Shown here piece after piece: positions 1 through 9,500 of a DNA stretch of 18,872 nt (the stretch's first letter is position 1; every line of letters starts with the position of its first letter). The stretch spans positions 2,877 through 21,748 of the forward strand of contig BCIJ01000019.1 of the NCBI GenBank assembly GCA_001599935.1, given 5' to 3'. Below the pieces are notes generated by a model. It made no database searches. It saw only the letters and a list, made by a program, of their open reading frames with translations, and was not told the DNA's origin. A program made the position numbers and the translations under genes. The stretch is from Holtermannia corniformis. Its lineage: Eukaryota; Basidiomycota; Tremellomycetes; Holtermanniales.

Positions 1-64
1 GCGCGATCTAGAGTCCCGCTTTCCCGAGGCCGATCGCCGCGTCGATCTCGCCTCTCCTTTCGGG

Positions 65-316
65 CTATCGCCTTCTCTCGGCGAGGCCCTCACAGGTTGG
101 CAGAGTCTGGGCGATGGAGCTTGGTTGATGTTCAACGTGCAAGGTGTCCTCGGTGGCAACCGTTGCAACGCGGTTTGGACGGCGTGGGCGAGGCTGGTGG
201 GGTGGACTGGGTGGCCGAGTAGCATCTACGACCTTCTTGGAAGGCTTGCGTGCTCGTTTCGACTTTCTGTGCGTGTCGCTGGTGCTGTCGGCTGGTGCTG
301 GACTCGTGCGAGGCAT
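65..316 (-). CDS. Hypothetical basic, proline-rich protein, 5' part (possibly partial)
   Basis: The frame is open on the minus strand from the ATG at 316 to a TAG at 65-67 (83 codons). I prefer this start over the in-frame ATG at 484 because the upstream stretch crosses an AT-rich repeat block and reads like untranslated leader. The protein begins MPRTSPAPADS and has a basic cluster (KSKRARKPSKK, about residues 17-27) that looks like a nuclear localisation signal, then a Pro/Arg-rich stretch. A good donor (GTGAGG) sits at 93-88, so the coding exon may really be 94-316, spliced to exons beyond the left edge. No family is recognised. It could be the N-terminus of a chromatin or nuclear protein; that is only inferred from the composition. 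Confidence 0.4.
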   Translation of the reverse strand: MPRTSPAPADSTSDTHRKSKRARKPSKKVVDATRPPSPPHQPRPRRPNRVATVATEDTLHVEHQPSSIAQTLPTCEGLAERRR

Positions 317-368
317 GGTGGTGGTGGTTGGTGGTGGTGTGTTAGACGATGAGTGATCGGCTTGGCAG

Positions 369-398
369 ATATTTGTGAATATTTGTGAATATTTGTAG
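369..398. repeat. Three tandem 10-bp AT-rich repeats
   Basis: The unit ATATTTGTGA occurs at 369-378 and 379-388, with a near copy (ATATTTGTAG) at 389-398. The surroundings are GC-rich, so the block stands out. It lies 53-82 bp upstream of the minus-strand ATG at 316, where a core promoter element or nucleosome-free patch could be. The 10-bp period matches one helical turn. Confidence 0.7.
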
Positions 399-1326
399 TT
401 ATTGGCGTAATTATCCCAATGAGCGACCCGTCCGCACGCGCGTGCGGCTGTGGCTACTGCACTGACCCTATTAGGTTCCGGCACGGTAACTTCTAATCAT
501 CCCATTGGGCAGCCTTTACTGGTCGCGACAGGTGGGCAGCAGGTGGCGGTCACTGCTGTGCGGTGCTGCTGTAGGGATACGGGCAGGGCTGCATCCAGTC
601 TAGCGCATTCAGCTTGCCAAGCAGCTCGAGAGCTCTTGATCGTGATACACGACGCAAGAGCGCAGGCGCAGATGGCGATTTGAGACTCGATGGATGCTTA
701 CCCACCTCCGGTGCTGCGATTCTACAAGCTGACAAAAACGCTAGGCAGCATGCAAGGCAGCACACGCTGGACGCAGCGGTCGCATTGAGACTGCGAAGCG
801 ATGCGATGCCATGTCCGTGCCGAACGCGCTAGCGCCCAGACAGCATCCGCCACGAATCCGACCCACTTGTCCAACCGACCGAGCGACGGCCTCTGCCCTT
901 TGCAGCCCGCAGCGGTCTCTGTCCGCCTCGTGCTACCCCTTGATACCTGTCCCATACTTTACGCTGCAGCATCGGTTGAAAGGAGCCGAGTGACAATGGG
1001 ACGTGCAGTGTGCGTTTGCGTTTGAGACTGCCACTCTGAGCCGGCGCCCGCGCGGTAAAGGGACACGCAGGCGACCGAGGACGATTCTTAGTCTTTAGCT
1101 GGCGGCAGGTTGAGCGCCGTCGACTCTGGCCATCACCTTGCACCGTATCCGAGTAGCAGTACATCGCCTCCCATCCAGACACTCGAGCCAAGACTGCGAT
1201 TCGGACGAGCCAGCCGCCGGAACGGGACGATCCTGACGCACCCCTCGGCACCGACGTTCGGTAGAGGGCATCGGCAAGCAACACGGCGACAACAGTGAGA
1301 GTGCAGACTGCGATATAGCTTGCGAC
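399..1326. other. Intergenic region without a convincing gene
   Basis: This stretch separates two divergently oriented genes. Several frames stay open on both strands, the longest being 829-1284 minus, but their translations are Arg/Ser/Gly-rich, match no family and overlap each other, as expected by chance in GC-rich DNA. I see no tRNA or other RNA gene. It most likely holds the promoters and leaders of the flanking genes. Confidence 0.5.
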
Positions 1327-3991
1327 ATGGACGCCGACGAGCTCGAGCTCGAGACGCAGACCCGGATCGGGCGGGATGATGGCGCTTCGGGCTCAACCTC
1401 GGTCGCCGTCAGCAGCAGCACCAGCCTGAGCGGTCAACCAGGCGAGATCGATGGCCTGGCAGCACTTGCAGGGCCGTCAGCGAGCACCTCGATCAGTGGC
1501 GCGCGTAAACGGTCCGTTCATCCTAGCCAAAGGAGTGCCATCGCACTCGTAGATGATGCCCAAACTGACGCACGGACCCAGTGGGCGATCCCTGACTTCG
1601 ACCACGAGTCCGTACAACCCTTCGTCGCCGGCTCCCTCGCCTTCGTTGCGTCCAACGGTGATGACGGGACGAAGGTCTCGCGCACCAACGATAACCTTTC
1701 CACCTCCTTTACCACCCGTGCTTTCGCGTGAAAACTCGCCCGATGAAGAGCAGATTGCGGCAGGGTCGACGACGCCCAGCAAGAGCTACTTTCCTCGCGC
1801 ACCCGCAGTCGCGGCCGACTCGCAAATGTACAGCACCCCACCCCGACTCGTCGTGCAGACGGACGGCTCGTACGACTCGCCAGAAGACATGGGCAGCAGC
1901 AGTCGTTACTACCACACGGGCACATCGCTGCCCTCGCCGGGCCTGTCGGCACCTTCCACTGCCATGGGGAAACGGCCGGCCTCGCGCTCCATCTCGCACC
2001 ACCCACGATCCGTGCGCACAAACTCGTACTCGACCACGCCGCCTGGTCAACTCAGCACCCCACCGCATGGCTCGCGCGGCGGGCTCACGCGTAGGACGTC
2101 TACACCTTCACTGCGCGCTCTGGCGAGCTCGACCCTGCCTTCGGCATTGCCTGAGCTGCCGGATGGACTGACGGTCGATACCCAGGCATCACTGGCAATC
2201 CAGTCGGACCGAGCAGAGACATCACGCGCTCGATCCACCTCGACGTCCATTGCCCGGCCCAACGCCTCGCCCGTCGACTTGCAAGGCGCCCAGCCAGCTA
2301 CCCCGCCCTACGCGTACCCGCCGTACGAGCAAGCGTATCGCTACCCATCCCAGCCATACGATGCGCCCTCGCGCTCACCCAACCCAGGTCTCGGTCTCGG
2401 CGTCTTGACCGCCGCGTACACCCTGGGTGAAACCAGTGTGAAGACGGTCAGCTCGTGGTTTGTGACCACGCACAAACAGACCCGTCGTTCTCGCAATGGC
2501 AAAGGTCGTGCCACAGACGATGACGATTCTGAAAAGGGCTTGGGATCGGGCGAAGAGGATTCCGGGTCAGCCAGTACAGCCGAGCGCGAGAGCCTCGACT
2601 GGACCTCGGGGCCCGCATCCGCTTCCGACGGATACTTTGGGTTTCCTCGGACACCAGACGCTGGCGACCACGCGGGCTTTGATCGCGCGCTGCGAGGGAA
2701 ATACGGCGATCATCGGTCTTCGTTACCGACGCCTGCCATCTCTTCCGCCTCGCTCTCGACAGACCCCCTTGGCTCTTCGTGGGGGATCGCGTCCAAAGTG
2801 TTGAACGCGCGCAATGCAAACGAGCGCGGCGACCTCAAAGTGACTGAAGTCGCGAGGGAACTCGGATGGACGCTGGCGGCGCTCGCAGCGTGCTTTGTCA
2901 TCACGGCGTTGATCGTGTTTGGGGCTCTCAAGAGTATGCCAATGTGAGTCTCGCACCATCTGGGGATGTCGCTGACGGCATTAGCAACGCGCTCCGCCAA
3001 CTGCCAAAGTCGGTCGGCGACTTGCAGTTGCTTTCGGCCGAGATTAGGGGCTATATGGGAGAGAGCAACTCGGGCTGGTGGCATACTGTCGGCGTGCTCA
3101 TGGTCGCGGGCTGCTTTAAACATGCGTGGTCGATCCCAGGTGCTGTCGTCTTGGTCCGTGTGCTCGTTCATCATTTGCTATCAGGCTGACACACACAGAA
3201 CATCCTCGTCGGCTCGCTCATCGCGCCCATCCCCGCTCTGCTCCTGTTGACATTCATCACCGCCTTTGGCTCGCTCGGCGCCTACACCCTCTCGCGCCCG
3301 CTCGCGCCGCTGATTGGGCTGATCTTTCCCAAACCGCTCGCGCTCGTCAGTGCCGCGCTCGCACCCCCGATTGGCGCAGAGAGCGCAACGACGGCCGTCA
3401 GTGTCTGGCGCAGGCTGCTCGTCATGCGCGCCATGGGCTTTGTGCCGTGGAGCGGAATGAACGTCGCGTGCGGCGTTGTCGGCGTCAAGTGGACGACGTT
3501 TGTGTTGACGACGGCGGCGGGGAGCGCTAGCTGGAGCTACGTGACGGCTTCGGTGGGTTGTGCCGCGAGGTGATGCGACGGTAGCTGATTGCGCCTAGGT
3601 CGGGCAGATCCTTTCGCGCTTGGCTGTGCCCATGGCAGACGCGAACCAAGGTTCGGGCGAATCCCTCACGTCTCTACTACGCGACCCGGCGTTGATCGCC
3701 AAGCTCGTCATCCTGTCTGCCCTCTCGCTCCTCCCTGTCCTGCTCAAGCGCCGTGCGGCGCCCGACACCCCCCTCAAGACGGAAACAATGCATGCGCACG
3801 AGCACCTGCGTCACCTGTTACCGGAAGACGCACCGCTCAGCCCGCTCTCGACCTCGTTGGCGAGTTTCACACCGACGCCGAGAGCGTTCGACCTGATGTC
3901 GTTTGCGAGGACGAGTGCACGCCAAGCCCTCGGTACGGTCCTGGGTGGTTGGCGGAGCGTGCGGCGGGCGCTGCGGACCGGAGAGCGCTGA
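1327..3991 (+). CDS. TVP38: TVP38/TMEM64-family (VTT domain) membrane protein
   Basis: Proposed exons: 1327-1511, 1582-2943, 2985-3153, 3199-3552, 3599-3991 (820 aa). Introns 2-4 (41, 45, 46 nt) have clear CTGAC/CTGAT branch points. Residues 1-480 are Ser/Pro-rich and probably disordered. A first membrane helix lies at about 491-511. The VTT (SNARE-associated Golgi/DedA) core follows: IPGAVVLNILVGSLI at 566-580, with the typical Pro-Gly and Gly-Ser, a Gly-rich helix, then MRAMGFVPW (648-656) and a C-terminal helix at about 721-739. Yeast Tvp38 is a Golgi/endosome membrane protein; relatives TMEM41B and VMP1 scramble lipids. The 5' end is the weak point. Intron 1 (1512-1581, 70 nt) is inferred because it joins the 1327 frame to the main frame and removes the TAG at 1550; otherwise translation may start at 1553. 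Confidence 0.85.
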
Positions 3992-4285
3992 TTGGCGTGC
4001 GCGGTGGATAGATCTATTGTTGCTTGTAATACCAGACGGAGACGATGCACTGGGCTGCACGAGATGCCACTCGAGGATCGTCAGGGTTGAGCTGTCCCTA
4101 GGCCGTGGACCGCAGTGTACCTTGGTTGCTGCGTGTGATGTCATGTCGGTGCTGATCAGTGACGTCTATGAGCATGCGTGCGCTCCCACACGAGAAGAGG
4201 GTATAAGAAGACGCCCTCGCCGCCGTCGCTCTCATCGATTCCACACTTTTCACCCACTCAACCCACTTATATATCCATTACCAAC
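3992..4285 (+). promoter_or_regulatory. Promoter region of the HSP12-like gene with TATA box
   Basis: No gene is seen between the TVP38 stop and the HSP12-like ATG. A TATA element (TATAAG) lies at 4202-4207, about 80 bp upstream of the ATG, followed by a pyrimidine-rich leader. A TATA-type promoter fits a strongly inducible stress gene. I found no clear CCCCT stress element. Confidence 0.5.
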
Positions 4286-4723
4286 ATGTCAGACCGTACG
4301 CATCCCCACCCACTCTACCTCTCCTACACTGACGCCACCAGTCGGCAGGCAGTCCTTCGGCGACAAGTTCGAAGCCAAGATCAAGCCCGACACGCACAAG
4401 ACGACACCCGAGCACTTTGGCGACAAGATCAAGGGTAACGCCGATAGCGCTGCGTCGAGCGTGCAGCCGCAGGGCGAAAAGGTCAGTCCGCTGCGTCGTC
4501 TGGTTGGGGGGTGACTGACACGCACGGACAGAGCTACACCCAGCGCGTAGGCGATAAGGTGACTTCGAACCAGAATGCTCACGCGCACCACGGTGAGCCC
4601 AAGGAGGGGATTCTGGACAAGGTGGGTTTGCGTCGGGGTGAGGGTCGTAGTCGTTGCAGTGGGCTGATGGCGTAGACCAAGCACGCGCTTGGCTTGGGCC
4701 ACTCGGACGTGCGCCACACTTAG
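4286..4723 (+). CDS. HSP12: HSP12/WH11-type small stress protein
   Basis: Exons 4286-4295, 4342-4481, 4532-4621 and 4676-4723 give a 95-aa hydrophilic protein. The first exon is only 10 nt and is joined to the rest by a 46-nt intron with a CTGAC branch point. The spliced start MSDLGRQSFGDKFEAKIKPD matches the MSDAGRKGFGEK-type start of yeast Hsp12. Two copies of an FGDK-x-K motif (residues 9-15 and 29-34), a VQPQGEK segment (44-50) and a C-terminal GILDKTKHALGLGH helix follow. It is rich in Lys, Asp, Gln and His and has no cysteine. Family members are unfolded in solution, fold into amphipathic helices on membranes and protect cells during heat, osmotic or stationary-phase stress. The splice frame is consistent across all four exons. 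Confidence 0.9.
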
Positions 4724-4802
4724 GCAATCCACGATTGAACGAGACGAGTGTATGATGTGAAGAATGCGATGAATGATCATGCTGTCCATATCGTGTCGCG
4801 CG

Positions 4803-6214
4803 CTAAGCCATATCCGAGTTCTTCCACGGTTCCACAACGTCGTATAGCTCTTGCAGGATCCGGCGCTGGATCTGTTCCGCCGTCTCGTCCTGCCAGAGTC
4901 AGTCTTAGCAACCGATGATCATCAATAGAGACACCTTTGTGGGCGCAACGGCTCGGATACCGCAGTAGCGCCGGCTGATGAGGATATCGCCTACGGGCGT
5001 ATTCGCTTCAAAGTCTTCTTTGCCGCCGGAAAAGAGGCCGCCCGCTTCGGTGATGATGATTGACCCGGCCTGCATTATCAATACCTGCTTACCTGCTCGA
5101 CAAGGTGTCACTCACGCAAACGTCCCACGAGAAAGGGCCAGCATCCCTGTCAAACGTCAGCACGACCACTCGATGCCAACACGACCACGCACCAGAACAG
5201 ATCATAATGCCCCGCAGCGACCTGGACCATGGTACAGCAGCTGCTACCGGTCATCCTCAGCGCGCGCGCCATCTTGCCGCCTTGGACGCCCTTGGTAGGG
5301 TCGCCCATGAGCGTCATGTGCGATCGAGTCTTTGGACCCATGGTTGCCGCCGTCCGATCGGACCCCCCTGAAGTCGCGTCTCAGCATTCACGACTGTCCA
5401 CAACGAGACGGAACGCACACTCGGTCGAGATCATGCATGCCGAGAGGTTGGCGAGCGGTTGCGGCTTGCCGCCGGTCAGTGGCAGTGGGATGGTCGAGTT
5501 GAGGAACGCGCCACCGCCGAGCTTGGCAGAGTAGACTTGGTCGTGAAAAGGGAGGGCGATGACGCCGACGACAGGGCGGCGCTGGTGGCACAGGCCGATG
5601 GAGCATGCTACAAAGGGACTGAGTGGTGTCAGCTGTGTACCTTGTGGATGAGGTGACTGACTTGTAGTGCACAAAGCTGAGCCGGTTGATCAGCGGGTGT
5701 AAGAGACCGGTCGATGGACTCACTTGGTCGTTCCCTGTTTGATCAGCACATGTATCACGTCGACTCGGTCTACTCACATCAATTGGATCGACAATCCAGG
5801 TAAACTCGTCGGTGAGCTCCTGACGCTCGCCGGCGGCATGCGACTCCTCGCCGATACTGAGCCCATGGTCAGCAGCAACCAACCGCCTCGGTACCGTGGC
5901 AGCTCACAACTTGTGCGAAGGGTACGTCTTGGCGATCGCCTTTTTGATCAGCTCCTCGACCGCTTGATCCGTCTCGGTAACGAGCTAGCGCACAGGCCGT
6001 CAGTACCTGCTCGAGCCGCGGTCGCCAACCGACATCGACCGAGTTCTTCTTCTCGTTGAGCTCGGCGTGTGCGCTATAGCGTTTGACCGAGCCTTCCTTG
6101 ATCATGACCGACGCCTGTGAATGTGGGTCAGCTCGTGATGGCAAGGAGCGACGCTGCACCGACCTGGTTGGCGAGGTCGAGTGCGAACTCGAGGTATTCT
6201 TGGTAGTCTGCCAT
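4803..6214 (-). CDS. INM1: Inositol-1-monophosphatase (11 exons)
   Basis: Exons in transcript order: 6214-6164, 6114-6034, 5984-5908, 5856-5778, 5734-5724, 5676-5662, 5618-5419, 5367-5193, 5146-5116, 5069-4935, 4889-4803 (313 aa, near the usual 270-300). It hydrolyses inositol monophosphates to free inositol with Mg2+, the last step of inositol synthesis and recycling. All family motifs appear after splicing: KNSVDLVTETD (38-48), FIGEES (70-75), the metal-binding WIVDPIDGTTNFVH (90-103), TEWGSDR (169-175), WDVCAG (237-242) and TEAGG (247-251). The Asp and Glu metal ligands are all present. DPID ends exon 4, an 11-nt exon encodes GTT and a 15-nt exon encodes FVHY. The introns are 43-51 nt. The QutG-like quinate-pathway branch is a less likely alternative. 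Confidence 0.95.
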
Positions 6215-6326
6215 TACTTTGAGGGTGTAAAGGATCACGAGGGGATCTACGCTCGTCTATGTATGCGTGGTTGAAGCTGCAGAGCACAGTAGAGACGAGG
6301 ACAAGGTGGTCCGGTCGTGTTGAGCT

Positions 6327-6365
6327 CCTAGCAACCCGCTGCCGAATTGCTAGAGGGTTGCTAGG
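6327..6365. promoter_or_regulatory. 11-bp perfect inverted repeat in the IMPase/TAF2 divergent promoter
   Basis: CCTAGCAACCC at 6327-6337 is exactly repeated in reverse complement, GGGTTGCTAGG, at 6355-6365, with a 17-nt spacer. Each arm contains an RFX-type half site (AGCAAC / GTTGCT). It sits in the 350-bp gap between two divergent genes, about 115 bp from the IMPase ATG and 200 bp from the likely TAF2 ATG. It could be a dimeric protein-binding site or a transcript hairpin. The rest of 6215-6564 shows no gene. Confidence 0.45.
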
Positions 6366-6564
6366 CGATCCCGCCAAATCGCTGCCACCGCCCGACTCAC
6401 CACTCACCACACCGAGGCGGCCATCTGCTATAGCAAACTCGAGCACTAGCACCCCCGGCAGCGTCCACAAGCACACGGTAGGGCGCAGGCCACGCTGGTG
6501 TCGAGAAACGCGCGTCAAACGCGGCCAGGATGTCGGTCCTTCCGACCGGCCGAGGGTTCTCATT

Positions 6565-9500
6565 ATGAGTATTCGTGCGGTGTCGACAAGGTTCCCGGCT
6601 GACATGTTGCGTCTTTACGAGCCATCAGCGCGTCGTGCTTCAAGTCGACTTTGCAGGCGTCATCACGGTACGCACGGTCATCGCGTGAGCATGCGGTCCA
6701 TTGACATGTCGCGTCCAGGCTTCGGCGCACTTGACAGTCGTCCCGACCCAACCGTCGCTCAGAACACTGTACCTCCACGCTTCGCCAGCACTCAACATCA
6801 CCGCTTGCACACTCTCCTCGCCCGGAGTCGAGCCGCTGCCACCGACCGAAACGTCCTTCTCGCTCTCGAACCCGTTCCAGCCGCTGCCGCTGCGAGACCC
6901 CCCGATCGACATCAAGTCGCACCCAGAACTCAAGCGGAGAACATGGGCGGCCATGGCTGAAAAGGAACAGGGCGAACTCGCCATCTCCGTCTCGGGTGGC
7001 TGGGTCCGCATCGTCGAGGCCGAGTCGGGCGCCGCGTTTGCTCCGATCCACCTCAAGATCGACTACGAGCTCGTCGTCGGCGGCGAGGCTGTCGAAGGGA
7101 TCATCTTTAGACGACCGGGGGATGGTGGGGATGAAAACGTAGGTTAGACAATGCGCGGTGGTAGCTCATTCCGCGCAGCAGACGCCGCACATGTTCCTCT
7201 CGCCGACCGCTTTCAACGCAGCGCGGTGCTGGGTCCCGTGCGTTGACAACCTCTGGGAGAGGTGTACCTGGGAGCTCGAGATCATTGTACCTCGCTACCT
7301 CGAGGAGCCGCCGGCTGCCGACGAGGTCGACGATCGCTCGCCGGTGCTTGTGGTTGCCAGTGGCGAGCTAGTTGAGCAGGTATGTTCAATGGCCTTACCG
7401 CGACAACCGCTCACTCGTCAGATCATTCACCCGGATGATCCCGACAAGGTCATCTTCTACTACCTCCAGCCAACCCCCACCTCTGTCCAGCACATTGCCT
7501 TTGCCGCCGGGCCTTTTGAGATCCATTCGATCTCACTGCCGTCGACCGCGTCGGCGTCGGCATCGACAGACTCGCAGCCGGCGATTCTTGCGTTCTCACT
7601 GCCAGGTACACTGAGTATGCTCAAAAACTCGACAAGCTTCCTAGGCAAGGCCATGGCGTTCTTCACGACCGAGTTTGGTTCCTACCCGTTTTCATCCTAC
7701 AAGGCCGTGTTCGTGTCCAACCCGCATACGCAAGCGACGACGACGGCGTCGCTCTCGATCCTGTCTTCCGACCTACTCTACCCGGCCAATGTAATCGATC
7801 AAGCGATCGAGACACGACAAGTAATGTCGCTCGCCCTGATCTCACAATGGGTTGGCATCAATATCATCCAAAAGACCTTGGCCGATACCTGGCTCATCAA
7901 CGGCCTGGCTTTGTACATTTCTTCACTCTTCTTGCGCCACCTGCTGGGCAACAACGAATGGCGTTTCCGGCTACGAAAAGACATTAAACGATGTGCGGCC
8001 ATGGACCAAGGCGAACAGAGCCCGCTCTGTGTTCCGGGTACCATTGATCCGCCCGATCCCCAAGCTCTCGCATTCATGAACCTCAAAGCGCCTCTTGTCC
8101 TTCACATCCTCGATCGCAAACTCGCTCAAGCCGGAACATCTCTTGGCCTTTCCCGCGTCATCCCCAAAGTCTTCCTGTCCTCCCTGTCTGGCGAACTGCA
8201 GCAGAATCTGCTGTCGACGCATTCGTTTATGCGGACGTGCAGAAAGGTGTCGGGCCTCGACTTGACGGCGTTTCAGGATCAGTGGATCTATGGCAGTGGC
8301 TGTCCGCAGCTGACGGTCCGGGCCGGGTTCGTAAAGAAAAAGTTTATCGTCGAGCTCGAAGTCAAGCAAGCAGTCCCGGCCGCGGCCGCGTTGGATCCCG
8401 CTACCCCAGAGAAGATCAGGCAAGCTGCGGCATGGAAGAAGCCGACGTCGTTCTTCGACGTGAGTCATTGCGTTCTAGCACGATTGTACTTACGATTGCA
8501 GGGGACCCTCACTATCCGCATCCATGAAGCCGACGGTGCGCCGTACGAGCACGTCGTCGATCTCCGCGAGCCAATCAAGCGCTTCGATTTGCCGTTCAAC
8601 ACCAAATACAAGCGCACGCGACGAGCCGGTCGGATCGTCGGCCGCTACGTCGCACCCGGAGAAGCCGCTGAAGGCGAGGAAGCGGGTGAAGACGCGCCGA
8701 TCCCGGAAGAACTCAACAATGTCTTTGCTCTGCCCATGTGGGACGACGACGAGGGCCAACGCGAGCGATGGCGCGTCGGCGACTGGACAGAGGCAGACTA
8801 TGAGCGCTTGTCGACCGAGGGCTACGAGTGGATCCGGATCGATCCCGAGTGCGACTGGTTGGCGAATATCCACTTTGTGCAAGAGCCGTGGTATTGGGTC
8901 AGCCAGCTGCAGCGTGACCGAGATGTGATCGCTCAGTCAGAGGTGGGTGCGATGTTTGTCGGTGAGTGCACGTCTGACGTCGCAGGCCATCGACCACCTT
9001 CGTGCGTACCCATCGCATGCGGTGTCAACGGCGATGGCTCGAGTAGTCCTGGTCAAGAACTATTACTACCGCGTGCGGATGGAGGCGGCAAAGGCGCTCA
9101 AGGATGTGGGTCGTGTGCTCGTCGTCCTGCCTATGCTCATGCGCGTGCAGAACGCAGTGCCAGCCATCGATTACGTGGGACTGTATCACATCCTCAAGCT
9201 GTACCAGTACTTTTTCTGCCACCCACCAGCCTCGGAAACCCTCGATCCTTTCGAGATGCAATTCAAAGCAAAGCCAAACGACTTTACCGATCTAGCAAAC
9301 TACTTTGTACAAAAGGTTTGTCTACTTGCGCAGTGTGGTCCGAAGCTGACGGGGCAGGCTCTGATTGGCACCTTTGGCGACCTGGTGGATCTAAACGGCG
9401 GTCGACGGGTTTGGCGCAACGTCCGGCAGTTGTTGATCGACCTGCTTAAATTCAACGACAACACTTCCAACAAGGTAAGCATGCTGCGTTACGTCTGAGC

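Noticed and set aside
829..1284. 151-codon minus-strand open frame
   Set aside because: The composition is Arg/Ser/Gly-rich with no family match, and it overlaps several other equally open frames in GC-rich intergenic DNA.
7800..7930. TAF2 as an active M1 aminopeptidase
   Set aside because: The overall fold matches, but the zinc-binding HExxH site reads ISQWVGI, so catalysis is not expected.
8943..9449. End of the long 763-codon raw frame (after residue about 595)
   Set aside because: Past 8942 the frame runs through an intron and then a wrong frame. The TAF2 sequence continues in another frame after the intron 8943-8985 (AIDHLRAYPSHAV).
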